From Jannaschia faecimaris (GTDB lineage Bacteria > Pseudomonadota > Alphaproteobacteria > Rhodobacterales > Rhodobacteraceae), in assembly GCF_900107415.1 (NCBI RefSeq), contig NZ_FNPX01000010.1, positions 1 through 64,000 on the forward strand: a DNA stretch of 64,000 nt. Reading direction: 5' to 3'. The stretch's first letter is position 1; the number at the start of each line of letters is the position of its first letter. The translations under genes and the position numbers were made by a program. Positions 45,397 through 54,944 of the stretch are shown one piece after another. The notes beneath the pieces are model-generated. The model was not told where the DNA came from and did no database searches. It was given only the letters and a program-made list of their open reading frames with translations.

Positions 45397-45440
45397 TTAG
45401 CGTTAAACTTGGCCGGTTGCGCTAACCGTTAGCGCTGACA
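45397..45440. promoter_or_regulatory. Cluster of three CceR-like half- and full sites (gap2/DUF808 spacer)
   Basis: GTTAGCGTTAAA (45397-45408), GGTTGCGCTAAC (45416-45427) and GTTAGCGCTGAC (45429-45440) are 10-11 of 12 matches to GTTAGCGCTAAC. They lie 84-127 bp upstream of gap2 and 76-119 bp upstream of the divergent DUF808 gene. Confidence 0.55.
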
Positions 45441-45515
45441 GAAGGTCCGGCGTACGTTGACCCCGGCGGGTGCGGCCTAGATCGTGCGCCAGACCAAACC
45501 GGGGATTCGGAATAC

Positions 45516-46469
45516 ATGAGCGGACTTCTTGCGCTTCTCGACGACGTGGCGGCGATTGCAAAGGTCGCGTCGGCTTCCATCGATGACATAGCCGCGCAGG
45601 CCACCAAGGCGGGGGCCAAGGCGGCGGGTGCGGTCATCGACGACGCTGCCGTCACGCCCAAATACGTGCATGGGTTTCAGGCCGCACGCGAATTGCCCAT
45701 CGTGTTCAAGATCGCCCGCGCTTCGGTCTTCAACAAACTTGTCATCCTCCTGCCCATTGCGATGCTGCTGTCACAATTCGCGCCCTGGGTGATCCCGTAT
45801 TTCCTGCTTTTGGGTGGCCTGTATCTGTGTTTCGAGGGGGCCGAGAAAGTATATCACTGGCTCATCCCCCACGATGACCTGAGCGACATTGACCCCGAAA
45901 CCACCCCGCTGGACGACACCCATCTTGAGGAGCAGCGGGTCAAGGGCGCGATCAAGACCGACTTTATCCTGTCGGCCGAGATCATGACGATCATCCTGGC
46001 CAACATCGACCCCGGCAGCGCCTGGTACTTTGACGCGGCCGTTCTGGGCGTGGCGGCTCTTGCCATCACGATCGCCGTCTATGGTTCGGTCGCGTTGATC
46101 GTAAAGGCCGATGACGTCGGTCTTTTCATGGCCAAAAGCGGACGTCTGTCGGGAACCCGCGCCGTCGGTCGCGCGGTGGTCAAGGGAATGCCGACCTTCC
46201 TCGTGGTCCTGACGACCATCGGCACGGCGGCGATGATCTGGGTCGGCGGCAACATCCTGGTCCATGCCTTGGGGCAAATCGTCTGGCACGGCCCCTATGA
46301 CCTGATTCACGCCGTGGCCGTGGCGGCGGCTAATGCGCTGCCCGTGGCACAGGGGTTCGTTGAATGGCTGGTCACTGCGGTGCTTGACGGGATCGTCGGT
46401 CTGTCCGTCGGTCTGCTGATCATTCCGGTCGTCGGTTTGTTTGCCGGCAAGAAGGACTCGGCGCACTAG
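45516..46469 (+). CDS. DUF808 (YedI-like) membrane protein
   Basis: 317-aa inner-membrane protein with the DUF808 opening SGLLALLDDVAAIAKVASASIDD, a conserved GAEKVYHW segment, and about six to seven membrane helices. Its cellular role is unknown in any organism I can name. It is divergent from gap2 with the shared operator-like cluster between them. Its stop codon overlaps that of the NYN gene by 4 bp (a shared CTAG). Confidence 0.9.
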   Translation: MSGLLALLDDVAAIAKVASASIDDIAAQATKAGAKAAGAVIDDAAVTPKYVHGFQAARELPIVFKIARASVFNKLVILLPIAMLLSQFAPWVIPYFLLLGGLYLCFEGAEKVYHWLIPHDDLSDIDPETTPLDDTHLEEQRVKGAIKTDFILSAEIMTIILANIDPGSAWYFDAAVLGVAALAITIAVYGSVALIVKADDVGLFMAKSGRLSGTRAVGRAVVKGMPTFLVVLTTIGTAAMIWVGGNILVHALGQIVWHGPYDLIHAVAVAAANALPVAQGFVEWLVTAVLDGIVGLSVGLLIIPVVGLFAGKKDSAH

Positions 46470-47200
46470 GTCCGCAAGGCGAAACCCTCGGGCAGGAAGC
46501 GCACCATCGGTGTGCTCCTTTCTGCGTCGCCCGGCACACTCGGATCGATGGCGAACAATTCCGGATACCGCTTCAGAAACGCACGCCAAGTCTTTGCGCC
46601 TAAAGACGTGAGCGAGACGCCATGCTCTCTCTTCATTTCGTCATTCAGCACCTTCAGCGTGATCCCCCGGCCACCCTTGCTGTTGATCTTGATGACGCTG
46701 TGAACAAGGCCGGTCACCACTTCTTCTGTCAGCCCCATATTGTTCTTATTGGGAGCGTCCTGCTTGCGTGACTCCAAGGTGTTGAAGGCGGTGCAGGCCA
46801 GGGCGAAGCTGGGCGGTGCCTTATTCTCTCCGAGGCCGACGACACGAATGCTCAACGCTCTGAGTGCGAAGGCCAAGTGCCTGAAGTCTCCGTCAGAGCT
46901 TGCGATAATGGCCGTGTCGAACATTCGCCTGTGGGCCAAATCCATGGCCTCGACACACAACAAGATATCGGCTGCGTTCTTGCCTGTGCCGGCATGTATG
47001 AACTGAAACTCAGGTCGAGCCTGCCACGCAGGAGCTTTTGCCGCATTTCCATAGATGCGCAACATGCAGGCGGAGCCTTCCGACTTGATCCGCCGAAGAA
47101 TCCCGTCCGCATTGTCGGCGCTTATATTGTCACCATCGACGAACACGGCGACGCGGTCGGTCTTGGCGCTATTTGCAAGAATCGGAAAAGATGCTGTCAT
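46466..47200 (-). CDS. NYN-domain (PIN-like) nuclease with C-terminal LOTUS-like domain
   Basis: About 244 aa. The N-terminal NYN domain, a PIN-fold ribonuclease relative, shows acidic positions in AVFVDGDNIS, KNAADILLCVEAMDLA and IIASSDGDFRHLA. The C-terminal 90 residues (TGLVHSVIKINSKGGRGITLKVLNDEM...AKTWRAFLKRYPELF) look like an OST-HTH/LOTUS RNA-binding module, a familiar pairing with NYN. Start uncertain: ATG 47200 or 47218. Likely RNA-acting; target unknown. Confidence 0.85.
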   Translation of the reverse strand: MTASFPILANSAKTDRVAVFVDGDNISADNADGILRRIKSEGSACMLRIYGNAAKAPAWQARPEFQFIHAGTGKNAADILLCVEAMDLAHRRMFDTAIIASSDGDFRHLAFALRALSIRVVGLGENKAPPSFALACTAFNTLESRKQDAPNKNNMGLTEEVVTGLVHSVIKINSKGGRGITLKVLNDEMKREHGVSLTSLGAKTWRAFLKRYPELFAIDPSVPGDAERSTPMVRFLPEGFALRT

Positions 47201-47283
47201 GATCGGACCGTATTGCATCAGTGTGGCAAATCTTTGTCTTGCGATGGAGAAAACGCGTCGCAAGTGTCAGAAACGATTGGCGC

Positions 47284-48462
47284 TTACCTAGCAAACTGCT
47301 CTCGCCACAAACCGGTTCGCGCCGCATCGCGCTGGTCGTATGCGTCGATCGCAGCCGCCAGGTCATCGGAGTCGAAGCCCGGTGTTCCTTCGGCCAGCGC
47401 GGTCATCTGCATCGTGTACCACGCAGTCACGCCGCCTTCGGGTGGGGAGGTGAAGCGCGGGAATGCCGGATCGGCCCCGTTGTCTTGCCAGTGTCTTGGC
47501 AGAACCGGGTCAAGGACCAGCGCGCGCGCCAAACCGATCACGTCGACGGCACCGCTGTCCAGTGCGGCCACGGCCTGCGCGCGGGTCTTGACCCCACCGT
47601 TCAGCATCAGCGGCTTGGCCGTACGGGGACGGGCCTTGGCCGCGAACTCGAGGAAATATGGTCCCGACGACACCCGGTCCGAGGCCGAGGCCGCGCCGGG
47701 GAAATACGTCCCGCCGCTGATGTCGATAAGGTCGACCGTCGTGGCGTCGAGTGCCGAAATGACCTCCAGCGCCTCCGCCTGTTCGAAGCCGCCTTCCAAC
47801 TGGTCGGTCGCGTTAAGCTTGATCGCAACCGGAAACGCGGTGCCGACGGCGGCGCGCACGGCCTCTACCACTTCCAGTGTCAGGCGCATCCGGTGGGAAA
47901 GGCTGCCGCCCCAGGCATCGCTTCTTTGGTTGAACAAGGGCGAGAGAAACTGGCTCAGCAGGAAGCCGTGTGCCGCGTGAACCTGCACGCCGCCGAAGCC
48001 CAGTCGTTTCGCCATTGCCGCAGTTCGTGCAAAAGCGGCGGGCAGGGCGGTAATTTCCGCTTCTGTCATCGCGTCGCAGTTAAGACCGGAAATATTCAGG
48101 GCCGAAGGGCCGCGCGGGCGGCTGATTGGCGGGTGGGCCATCGCGCCCGCGTGGCCCAGTTGCGCCCAGAGTTGCGCGCCGTTCGTGGCACCGCGACGGG
48201 TCAAGTCGCGCAGGTTCACCTCGTCGGAGGATGGTCCCAGCACGAGGTTGCCGGGTTTTTCCGCTACCGAGGGGTCGCCCTGAACTTCGCCGATGATGGA
48301 CACGGCGACGCCGCCCTCGGCCCAGCGCTCATAAAGGCGCGCCTGTACGGGGCAGGGGTTTCCCCGTCCGTCGCCCAGCGAGTCCGACATCGCGGACTTC
48401 ACCAGCCGGTTCTTCAGCACCACCCCACAGGGCAGCGTCAGGGGGCGGAACAAGGCCGTCAT
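47284..48462 (-). CDS. NADH:flavin oxidoreductase, Old Yellow Enzyme family
   Basis: FMN-dependent TIM-barrel reductase of 392 aa. Family motifs are PLTLPCGVVLKNRLVKSAMSD (partial), GVQVHAAHGFLLSQFLSP and RSDAWGGSLSHRMRL; it lacks the extra FeS and FAD domains of dienoyl-CoA reductases, so it is the short form. ATG 48462 has GGAG 5 nt upstream. It lies 18 bp after the tkt stop and is probably co-transcribed. Substrate unknown (enones or similar). Confidence 0.9.
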   Translation of the reverse strand: MTALFRPLTLPCGVVLKNRLVKSAMSDSLGDGRGNPCPVQARLYERWAEGGVAVSIIGEVQGDPSVAEKPGNLVLGPSSDEVNLRDLTRRGATNGAQLWAQLGHAGAMAHPPISRPRGPSALNISGLNCDAMTEAEITALPAAFARTAAMAKRLGFGGVQVHAAHGFLLSQFLSPLFNQRSDAWGGSLSHRMRLTLEVVEAVRAAVGTAFPVAIKLNATDQLEGGFEQAEALEVISALDATTVDLIDISGGTYFPGAASASDRVSSGPYFLEFAAKARPRTAKPLMLNGGVKTRAQAVAALDSGAVDVIGLARALVLDPVLPRHWQDNGADPAFPRFTSPPEGGVTAWYTMQMTALAEGTPGFDSDDLAAAIDAYDQRDAARTGLWREQFAR

Positions 48463-48480
48463 TGCTCCGCCCATGTCAGC

Positions 48481-50514
48481 TTACAGCATCTCGCGCGCGG
48501 CCTTGGCCACGGCTTCGGCGGTGATGCCGAAATGCTCGTAGAGAACATCAGACGGGGCTGAAGCCCCGAAGCCGTCCATTCCGACGAAGGCACCCTTGTC
48601 CCGCTTGCCGCGCTCACCGGTCAGCCAGCGATCCCAGCCCATGCGGCAGCCGGCCTCGACAGCCACGCGGACGGGACCGGCGGGCAGGACTTTCTTGCGG
48701 TACTTTTCGTCCTGCGCCTCGAATAGCTCCCAGCAGGGCATGGAGACGACGCGCGTTCCAATGCCCTCGGCCTGAAGGATGTCGCGGGCCTTCATGGCAA
48801 TCTCGACTTCGGAGCCGGTGGCCATCAGGATGACCAGCCGCTTGCCCTCGGTCGCATCGGCCAGAACGTAGGCACCCTGCGCGACAAGGTTCTTGTTGGT
48901 GAACTCCGTCCGCAGCGTCGGCAGGTTCTGACGTGTCAGCGACAGGACGCTGGGCGTGCTGTCCGCCGTCAGCGCCAACTCCCAAGCTTCGGCCGTCTCG
49001 ACCGTGTCGCAGGGGCGGAATACGTTGGTGTTGGGCGTCGCGCGGCAGACGGCCAGATGCTCGACTGGCTGGTGGGTCGGGCCGTCTTCGCCAAGGCCGA
49101 TGCTGTCGTGCGTCATCACGTAGGTCACCGGAATGCCCATGAGCGCCGACAACCGCATCGCGGGGCGGGCGTAGTCGGTGAAACAGAAGAATGTGCCGCC
49201 ATAGGGCCGCGCGCCGCCGTGCAACGCCATTCCGTTCATCGCGGCCGCCATACCGTGTTCGCGAATGCCATAGTAGATATAGCGCCCGCTGCGATCCTCG
49301 GGCGAGAAGACACCCATGTCGGCCGTAAGCGTATTGTTCGAGCCGGTCAGGTCCGCAGACCCGCCGATGGTCTCGGCCATGATCGGGTTGATCACTTCCA
49401 GCACGGTTTCGGACGATTTGCGGGTCGCCATCTTGGGCTGGCTCTCGGCGATCTGACGCTTGAGCGCCTTGATTGTGGCCGGCAGCCTGCGGTGGGCTTC
49501 ACCGCGCAGCGCCCGCTCGAATTCGCCGCGCTTGCCCTGGCCCAGTTCGGCAAAACGCATTTCCCAGGCCGCGCGCTCTTCGGCTCCGCGGGCCCCGATG
49601 GCCTCCCATTCGGTTTTCAGGTCGGCAGGGATATCGAACGGCGCATACTCCCAGCCATACGCCCGCTTTGTGTCCGCAATCAGGGTCGGATCGGTCAATG
49701 CGCCGTGGCCCTTGGATGTGTCCTGCGCGCTGGACCCTATGGCGATGTGGGTCTCGCAGGCGACCATCGTCGGCTTCTTGCCCTTCTTGGCCTGCGTCAG
49801 GGCGGCGTCGATGGCGACCGGGTCGTGGCCGTCCACTTCGATCACGTCCCAACCCGATGCCTTGAAGCGCTGCTTCTGATCGGTGCTGTCGGAAAGGGAC
49901 ACCTTGCCGTCGATGGTGATGCCGTTGTTGTCCCACAGAACGATCAGGTGCGACAATTGAAGGTGGCCGGCCAAGGCGATCGCCTCTTGGCTCACCCCTT
50001 CCATAAGACAGCCGTCGCCGGCGACAACCCAAGTGTAGTGATCGACGATCTTGCGGCCGTAACGCGCGCGCTGGATTTCCTCGGCGATGGCCATGCCGAC
50101 CGACGTTGCGATGCCCTGGCCCAGCGGACCGGTCGTCGTCTCGATCCCTGGCGCGTGGCCATATTCTGGGTGACCGGCGGTGATTGCTCCCAGCTGTCGG
50201 AAGTTCTTGAGCTGGTCCAGAGTCATCTCCGGGTAGCCGGTCAGGTGCAGCAGCGAGTAGAGCAACATCGATCCGTGACCCGCCGACAGAACAAAGCGGT
50301 CGCGGTCCGGCCATTCAGGGCGGCTGGCGTCGAATTTTAAATGCGATTCAAACAGAACCGTGGCGACATCGGCCATGCCCATCGGCATGCCGGAGTGGCC
50401 CGAATTCGCGGCGGCCACGGCATCCAACGTCAGGGTCCGGATCGCGGCGGCACGACGCCAATGGGTGGGGTTGGCGGCCCGAAGGGCGTCCAGGTCAGGG
50501 GTGTGATCGCTCAT
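48481..50514 (-). CDS. tkt: Transketolase
   Basis: Moves two-carbon units between sugar phosphates in the pentose phosphate and Calvin-type cycles. Protein of 677 aa: the TPP motif [20 protein letters not shown] with [11 protein letters not shown]-terminal sugar-binding [11 protein letters not shown], and the central pyrimidine domain ([35 protein letters not shown]). It reads divergently from the zapA module, with 135 bp between. Confidence 0.97.
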   Translation of the reverse strand: MSDHTPDLDALRAANPTHWRRAAAIRTLTLDAVAAANSGHSGMPMGMADVATVLFESHLKFDASRPEWPDRDRFVLSAGHGSMLLYSLLHLTGYPEMTLDQLKNFRQLGAITAGHPEYGHAPGIETTTGPLGQGIATSVGMAIAEEIQRARYGRKIVDHYTWVVAGDGCLMEGVSQEAIALAGHLQLSHLIVLWDNNGITIDGKVSLSDSTDQKQRFKASGWDVIEVDGHDPVAIDAALTQAKKGKKPTMVACETHIAIGSSAQDTSKGHGALTDPTLIADTKRAYGWEYAPFDIPADLKTEWEAIGARGAEERAAWEMRFAELGQGKRGEFERALRGEAHRRLPATIKALKRQIAESQPKMATRKSSETVLEVINPIMAETIGGSADLTGSNNTLTADMGVFSPEDRSGRYIYYGIREHGMAAAMNGMALHGGARPYGGTFFCFTDYARPAMRLSALMGIPVTYVMTHDSIGLGEDGPTHQPVEHLAVCRATPNTNVFRPCDTVETAEAWELALTADSTPSVLSLTRQNLPTLRTEFTNKNLVAQGAYVLADATEGKRLVILMATGSEVEIAMKARDILQAEGIGTRVVSMPCWELFEAQDEKYRKKVLPAGPVRVAVEAGCRMGWDRWLTGERGKRDKGAFVGMDGFGASAPSDVLYEHFGITAEAVAKAAREML

Positions 50515-50649
50515 GTCGGTCTTCTCCGTAACTGTCGCATATCTCCTAGCAGGCTATCGCCGGGGTGCAAGGATTGGGCAGTCCCCTTTGACATGGGCGC
50601 GCAATTGCTGTGTCTTACGTGAAAAGACCCACCAGAAGGGATGGCATCG

Positions 50650-51066
50650 ATGGCAGATCAGGCGGAACTCGACAAACGTATCGCCCGGCTGGAAGTGGCG
50701 CTGAGCGCCAATGCGGACGCGTTGGAGCAGGCACTGAAGCAATCGGCTGCTTCATCCGAGGTCCCGGACCAAAGCGCCGACCTGAAGGCCGCGCAGGACG
50801 AATTGCTGACCGCGCAGCAAACAATTCAGACGTTGGAGCAACTGGTTAAAGACCGCGAAGACAAGCTGGATACTGCGCTGGAGCGGGCAAAGACGGCCGA
50901 GGCAAAAGTCAGGGAGGTGCGTGCGCTAAAAGACGGGGCCGCACCGCAAGTCGCTGCGCTGGAAGCCGAGATGGTCGAACTGAAAGCGGCACGCGCGCAA
51001 GACCTGGCCGAGATGAAAGCCCTGTTGGCCGAACTGGAACCCATGCTGGAGAATGCAGATGCCTGA
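50650..51066 (+). CDS. Coiled-coil protein preceding zapA
   Basis: 138 aa, almost wholly helical and acidic, with coiled-coil stretches (residues about 6-30 and 45-130: ELLTAQQTIQTLEQLVKDRE, ALEAEMVELKAARAQDLAEM). No catalytic motif. Of two ATGs, 50650 has AGAAGGG at proper distance. It overlaps zapA by 8 bp and so is probably translationally coupled to it. A structural or ZapB-like partner role is a guess. Confidence 0.82.
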   Translation: MADQAELDKRIARLEVALSANADALEQALKQSAASSEVPDQSADLKAAQDELLTAQQTIQTLEQLVKDREDKLDTALERAKTAEAKVREVRALKDGAAPQVAALEAEMVELKAARAQDLAEMKALLAELEPMLENADA

Positions 51067-51481
51067 CATGACCATCGAAATCGGGGGCAAGGCATTCATG
51101 GTCGCCTGCCAGGATGGCGAAGAGGGCTACCTCAAAGCCGCTGCGAATCTGCTGGACCGCGAGGCGCAGGTGCTGGTCGGTTCCGGTGTCCGGCTGACGC
51201 AAGACCGGATGCTGCTGATGGCCGGCCTGATGCTGGCCGACAAGACCATCTCCGCCGAGGAGGAGTTGCGCGCGCTCGACCGCCGGCTTGCCCAACAGAC
51301 CCAATTGATCGACGAGATGCAGGCACGACCAGCTCCGACCCCCGAAGTACGCGAAGTGGTGAAGGAAGTTGAAGTCGTAAAAGAGGTCACGAAGGAAGTC
51401 ATTCCCGACGAGGCGCTGGCACGCCTCGATGCGCTTGCCGAGCGCGCCGAGGCCCTGGTGGCGCAGGCCAAGGCTGGCTGA
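51059..51481 (+). CDS. zapA: Cell division protein ZapA
   Basis: 140-aa FtsZ-ring stabiliser. The N-terminal ZapA head reads MTIEIGGKAFMVACQDGEE, then RLTQDRMLLMAGLMLADK, followed by a coiled coil. Unusual is a Val/Lys/Glu repeat stretch (about residues 98-116: EVVKEVEVVKEVTKEV) before a final helix, making it longer than the E. coli protein. GGAG precedes ATG 51059. It overlaps the preceding coiled-coil gene. Confidence 0.9.
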   Translation: MPDMTIEIGGKAFMVACQDGEEGYLKAAANLLDREAQVLVGSGVRLTQDRMLLMAGLMLADKTISAEEELRALDRRLAQQTQLIDEMQARPAPTPEVREVVKEVEVVKEVTKEVIPDEALARLDALAERAEALVAQAKAG

Positions 51482-51505
51482 CGCGCACGTCTTTGGTGAC
51501 AAGCC

Positions 51506-51530
51506 AAAAGGCCCCGGACAGGGGCCTTTT
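51506..51530. terminator. Bidirectional intrinsic terminator, zapA / SDR
   Basis: Perfect 10-bp stem AAAAGGCCCC/GGGGCCTTTT (51506-51515 with 51521-51530), 5-nt loop, ending zapA 25 bp after its stop and the convergent SDR gene 8 bp after its stop. Confidence 0.9.
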
Positions 51531-51537
51531 ATTTCCT

Positions 51538-52197
51538 TCAGAGCCCGATAAGGCCCATCAACCGCGCAGCTTCCGGTCGCGTCTCCGACAGCTTGGTGCG
51601 ATCCTCGCCGGGATGGAACCGGGCGCGAACAGCGGTTGGCATGGGCTGCGGAGTAAGCAGGTGCACCTTGGACGCACGTGTCGTCGTCGCCTCGGCCTGC
51701 CAAGACCGGACCATCGCTTTCTGGGCTGCTTTCGTCGCCAGATACGCCCCGGCGAACTTGGACGGCCGGTCGTCGTCGAAGAATACGGCCTGCGCCGCGC
51801 CGTCGGCTTGCAACAGCGGGGCGACGTAGGGGATCAACCGCTGTAACGCCGTGACGTTGGTGTTCAACGACTTGGCGAAATCCTTCTCGTCCGCCATGTC
51901 GGTGGGCGACAACGGCGGCGCGTGGATCGCAGTGTGGACCCAAAGCGGCAAAGCACCCCAGCGGTCGTGTAGGCCTTTGCACAAATGCTGCATCGCGCCC
52001 GCGTCGCAAATGTCCATCGGGGCCAGCGTGGCCTTACCACCTTTGGCTTGGATGCGGTCGTCCAGCTCTTCCAGACCGCCTTGGGTCCGCGCGACAGCGA
52101 CGACATGCGTACCTTTCGCGGCAAGATGTTCTGCAATGGCGGCCCCCAGGCCGCGCGACGCGCCGGTGACCAGCGCTAGCGTAGGATATTCTGTCAT
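51538..52197 (-). CDS. SDR-family oxidoreductase
   Basis: Short-chain dehydrogenase-like protein of 219 aa: cofactor motif TGASRGLGAAIAEHL and the dinucleotide acid/base loop VVAVARTQGGLEEL. The usual catalytic YxxxK appears as AYLATKAAQKAM and an active-site Ser is replaced around FFDDDRPS, so activity may be altered. ATG 52197 follows GGGAG. Substrate unknown. Confidence 0.85.
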   Translation of the reverse strand: MTEYPTLALVTGASRGLGAAIAEHLAAKGTHVVAVARTQGGLEELDDRIQAKGGKATLAPMDICDAGAMQHLCKGLHDRWGALPLWVHTAIHAPPLSPTDMADEKDFAKSLNTNVTALQRLIPYVAPLLQADGAAQAVFFDDDRPSKFAGAYLATKAAQKAMVRSWQAEATTTRASKVHLLTPQPMPTAVRARFHPGEDRTKLSETRPEAARLMGLIGL

Positions 52198-52296
52198 GGA
52201 AGCTCCCGTGCCACGACCTGATCGCGGGATCAAGTTGACACCCATTGCGGCAACGCGGAAAAGAAAAGAGACAACAGGTATTCCACGGAGAACGAG

Positions 52297-52872
52297 ATGA
52301 CCCTGACTGCAATGGCCCTGGGCCGCATGACCCTGATGAAGCAAGCCGCCCTGGTTCTGGGCGGCACCGGCGTTCTGGCGCTGGCCAGTCAGGTCAGTGT
52401 TCCGTTCTATCCGGTTCCGATGACGCTGCAGACACTGGCGGTCCTGTCGATCGGGTTTGCCTTTGGCTCGCGGCTGGGCGCGATCACCGTGCTGGCCTGG
52501 CTGGCGCAGGCCGCCATGGGCGCGCCGGTTCTGTCCAACTTTGGAAACGCGGCGACCTTCTTTGGCCCGACGGCAGGCTTCCTCGTCGGGTTCGTCGGCA
52601 TGGCGTTCCTTGCGGGCCTCGCCTCCGAGAAGGGCCTGTTCAAGATGGCCGGCATGGGTCTTTTGGCCTCGGCTTTGCTTTACGTCCCCGGCCTTGCCTG
52701 GCCATTGGGCGTCGCCGAAGCAATGGGCCTACAGGTCTGGGGGCAGGATCTGGCCTTCGGCGCATTGCTGGACGCCTTTGCCATGCCGTTCCTTCTGGGT
52801 GACGCGGTCAAGGCGGTGTTGGCTGCTGCGCTGGTATCTGGTGGTCTGTCGGTCCTGCGCAAGCGCGGCTGA
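52297..52872 (+). CDS. bioY: Biotin transporter BioY
   Basis: Substrate-binding S-component of the ECF-type biotin importer, 191 aa, six membrane helices. Family landmarks are SQVSVPFYPVPMTLQTLAVL (biotin-binding) and APVLSNFGNAATFFGPTAGFL. No bioM/bioN genes are adjacent; many alphaproteobacterial BioY proteins work alone or use a distant module. The -35-like TTGACA at 52235-52240 may belong to its promoter. Confidence 0.95.
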   Translation: MTLTAMALGRMTLMKQAALVLGGTGVLALASQVSVPFYPVPMTLQTLAVLSIGFAFGSRLGAITVLAWLAQAAMGAPVLSNFGNAATFFGPTAGFLVGFVGMAFLAGLASEKGLFKMAGMGLLASALLYVPGLAWPLGVAEAMGLQVWGQDLAFGALLDAFAMPFLLGDAVKAVLAAALVSGGLSVLRKRG

Positions 52873-52895
52873 CGTTCATCGCGATCCTGAACGCG

Positions 52896-52923
52896 AAACG
52901 CCGCATCCTCGGGTGCGGCGTTT
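52896..52923. terminator. Terminator between bioY and the DUF1284 gene
   Basis: 10-bp stem AAACGCCGCA/TGCGGCGTTT (52896-52905 with 52914-52923), 8-nt loop, followed by TCATTT. It directly abuts the stop of the convergent gene at 52924. Confidence 0.8.
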
Positions 52924-53334
52924 TCATTTGAGTTGAAGGTCGGCCACAGCCCTTTTGCAGATGCCCATTGGTAACCACCGGCACCCTTCGCACAGCCGAT
53001 CAAGGTCATCTGGTGCAACTCGATTTCGCGCGCGCTCCAGGCACTCCCCCCAAGACAGTGTTTGTCCCGGCGCGATGCCCAAAGCCGCACCGTGGGCCGC
53101 ATCAAGTCGTGCTATCTCTTCCTCGTCAGAGCACCGCAGGCCGATGCGGTGCGGGCAGGGCGCGCAGATCGAATCCGCCTGGCCTGTGATATTGATCTGG
53201 ATCTGTAGCCCTTGGCACCCGCGGAGTTGCTCGTTCGTGATGTGGCTCATGTTGGCTACAAAAGGGCCGTCATATCCCTCACCCCTCAGGCCGACGCTGC
53301 ACAGGACGTGATGGGGGCGAAGCCGAATACTCAT
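52924..53334 (-). CDS. DUF1284 cysteine-rich protein
   Basis: 136 aa, with the DUF1284 opening LRPHHVLCSVGLRGEGYDGPFVANM and further cysteines (CQGLQI, CAPCPHRIGLRC, LCEGCRWLPMGIC), 9 in all or nearly so. The spacing CAPC and CEGC suggests a metal or Fe-S site. Biochemical role unknown. It is convergent with bioY and shares its terminator. Confidence 0.88.
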   Translation of the reverse strand: MSIRLRPHHVLCSVGLRGEGYDGPFVANMSHITNEQLRGCQGLQIQINITGQADSICAPCPHRIGLRCSDEEEIARLDAAHGAALGIAPGQTLSWGECLERARNRVAPDDLDRLCEGCRWLPMGICKRAVADLQLK

Positions 53335-53382
53335 CCATATAAAGATATAGAAACATTCGGTTTTTGCAAGAAAATGGCCGCG

Positions 53383-54858
53383 CTACTCAGCTGCCTTCAA
53401 CTGGAAGCCCTTGTGGATCTGATCGGATGGCTCAACCGGGTAGTCGCCCGAGAAGCAGGCGTCGCAATATTGCGGCGACGCGGGGTCGCGGCCCTTGGCC
53501 TCGCCCACGGCGCGATAAAGACCATCGAGCGAGATGAACTTCAGGCTGTCGACGCCCAAATGCTCCCTCATTTCTTCGGTCGACATCGTGGCCGCCAGGA
53601 GCTTTTCACGTTGCGGCGTATCCACCCCGTAGAAGCACGGCCAAGCCGTCGGAGGGGACGCGATCCGGAAGTGCACTTCCGCCGCACCCGCTTCCAATAT
53701 CATCTCCTTGATCTTGTGGCTGGTGGTGCCGCGCACCACGCTGTCATCGACCAGGATGATCCGCTTGCCGCGCACCAAGGCGCGGTTCACGTTCAATTTC
53801 AGGCGCACGCCCATGTTGCGGATCGACTCCGACGGTTCGATGAAGGTTCGACCCATGTACTGGTTGCGGATGATGCCCATCGCATAGGGGATGCCCGATT
53901 CCAGGCTGTACCCAATCGCAGCTGGCGTGCCCGAATCCGGCACGGGGCAAACCAGGTCGGCATCGACCGGGGCTTCCTTTGCCAACTCGCGCCCGATATT
54001 CTCGCGCGTGGAATAGACGGACTGCCCACCAAGGATGCTGTCGGGGCGACTGAAATAGACATGCTCGAAAATGCAGAAGCGCGGCTTCTTTGCCTCGAAC
54101 GGGCGGTGCGACACGATCCCGTCCTTTTCCGAAATCACGACCATTTCGCCCGGTTCTACTTCGCGGATGAACTCCGCCCCGATGATGTCGAGTGCACAAG
54201 TTTCCGACGACAGAACCCAGCCGTCCCCGACTTTTCCCAGCACCAGTGGGCGCACGCCTAGCGGATCGCGAACGCCGATCAGCTTGGTGCGCGTCATGGC
54301 CACAACGCTGAACGCGCCCTCGACGCGGCGCAGGGCGTCCTTCATCCGCTCGGGGATGTTGCGCTGAAGCGAGCGTGCCATCAGGTGAATGATGCACTCG
54401 GAATCGCTGCTGGATTGGAAGATGGAGCCACGCTCGATCAACTCCCGGCGCAGGCTGTCGGCGTTGGTGATGTTGCCGTTGTGCGCGATGGCGGCACCGC
54501 CCATCGCGAATTCGCCGAAGAAGGGCTGCACGTCGCGGATGGCGGTCGCGCCCTTGGAGCCGGAGGTGGAGTAGCGCACGTGCCCGATACCGATCGGGCC
54601 GGGCAACATGTCCATAACATCCTGCTGGGTAAAGTTGTCGCGCACATAGCCAAAGCGCCGGACGGTGTTGAACCCCTGCTCGGGGTCGTGGACGACGATG
54701 CCGCCCGCTTCCTGTCCGCGATGCTGCAACGCGTGCAGGCCAAGAGCGGTGAAGTTCGCAGCGCTGCTGACGCCGACGACGCCAAAGACTCCGCACTCCT
54801 CTTTCAATTTGTCATCGTCTTCAACGGGATCGAAGGGGGAGCTGCGCCAGTCGGTCAT
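53383..54858 (-). CDS. purF: Amidophosphoribosyltransferase
   Basis: First step of purine synthesis: PRPP plus glutamine to phosphoribosylamine. Protein of 491 aa. The N-terminal nucleophile Cys22 in EECGVFGVVG implies removal of a 21-residue propeptide. The glutaminase domain has GHVRYSTSGS; the C-terminal phosphoribosyltransferase has the PRPP loop IILVDDSVVRGTTS. ATG 54858 gives this normal length. It follows cvpA by 86 bp, the standard arrangement. Confidence 0.97.
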   Translation of the reverse strand: MTDWRSSPFDPVEDDDKLKEECGVFGVVGVSSAANFTALGLHALQHRGQEAGGIVVHDPEQGFNTVRRFGYVRDNFTQQDVMDMLPGPIGIGHVRYSTSGSKGATAIRDVQPFFGEFAMGGAAIAHNGNITNADSLRRELIERGSIFQSSSDSECIIHLMARSLQRNIPERMKDALRRVEGAFSVVAMTRTKLIGVRDPLGVRPLVLGKVGDGWVLSSETCALDIIGAEFIREVEPGEMVVISEKDGIVSHRPFEAKKPRFCIFEHVYFSRPDSILGGQSVYSTRENIGRELAKEAPVDADLVCPVPDSGTPAAIGYSLESGIPYAMGIIRNQYMGRTFIEPSESIRNMGVRLKLNVNRALVRGKRIILVDDSVVRGTTSHKIKEMILEAGAAEVHFRIASPPTAWPCFYGVDTPQREKLLAATMSTEEMREHLGVDSLKFISLDGLYRAVGEAKGRDPASPQYCDACFSGDYPVEPSDQIHKGFQLKAAE

Positions 54859-54944
54859 CTGTGATGATTCCTGCGGTTCAGTGCGTTTCGCGTGACATAG
54901 GCGCATCGGTAGCCAGTGTCACCCGTCTGTCATGAAAGGTGAGG

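Noticed and set aside
51482-51537. 6S RNA gene downstream of zapA
   Set aside because: The terminator follows only 25 bp after zapA and the next gene is convergent, leaving no room for a 6S RNA.
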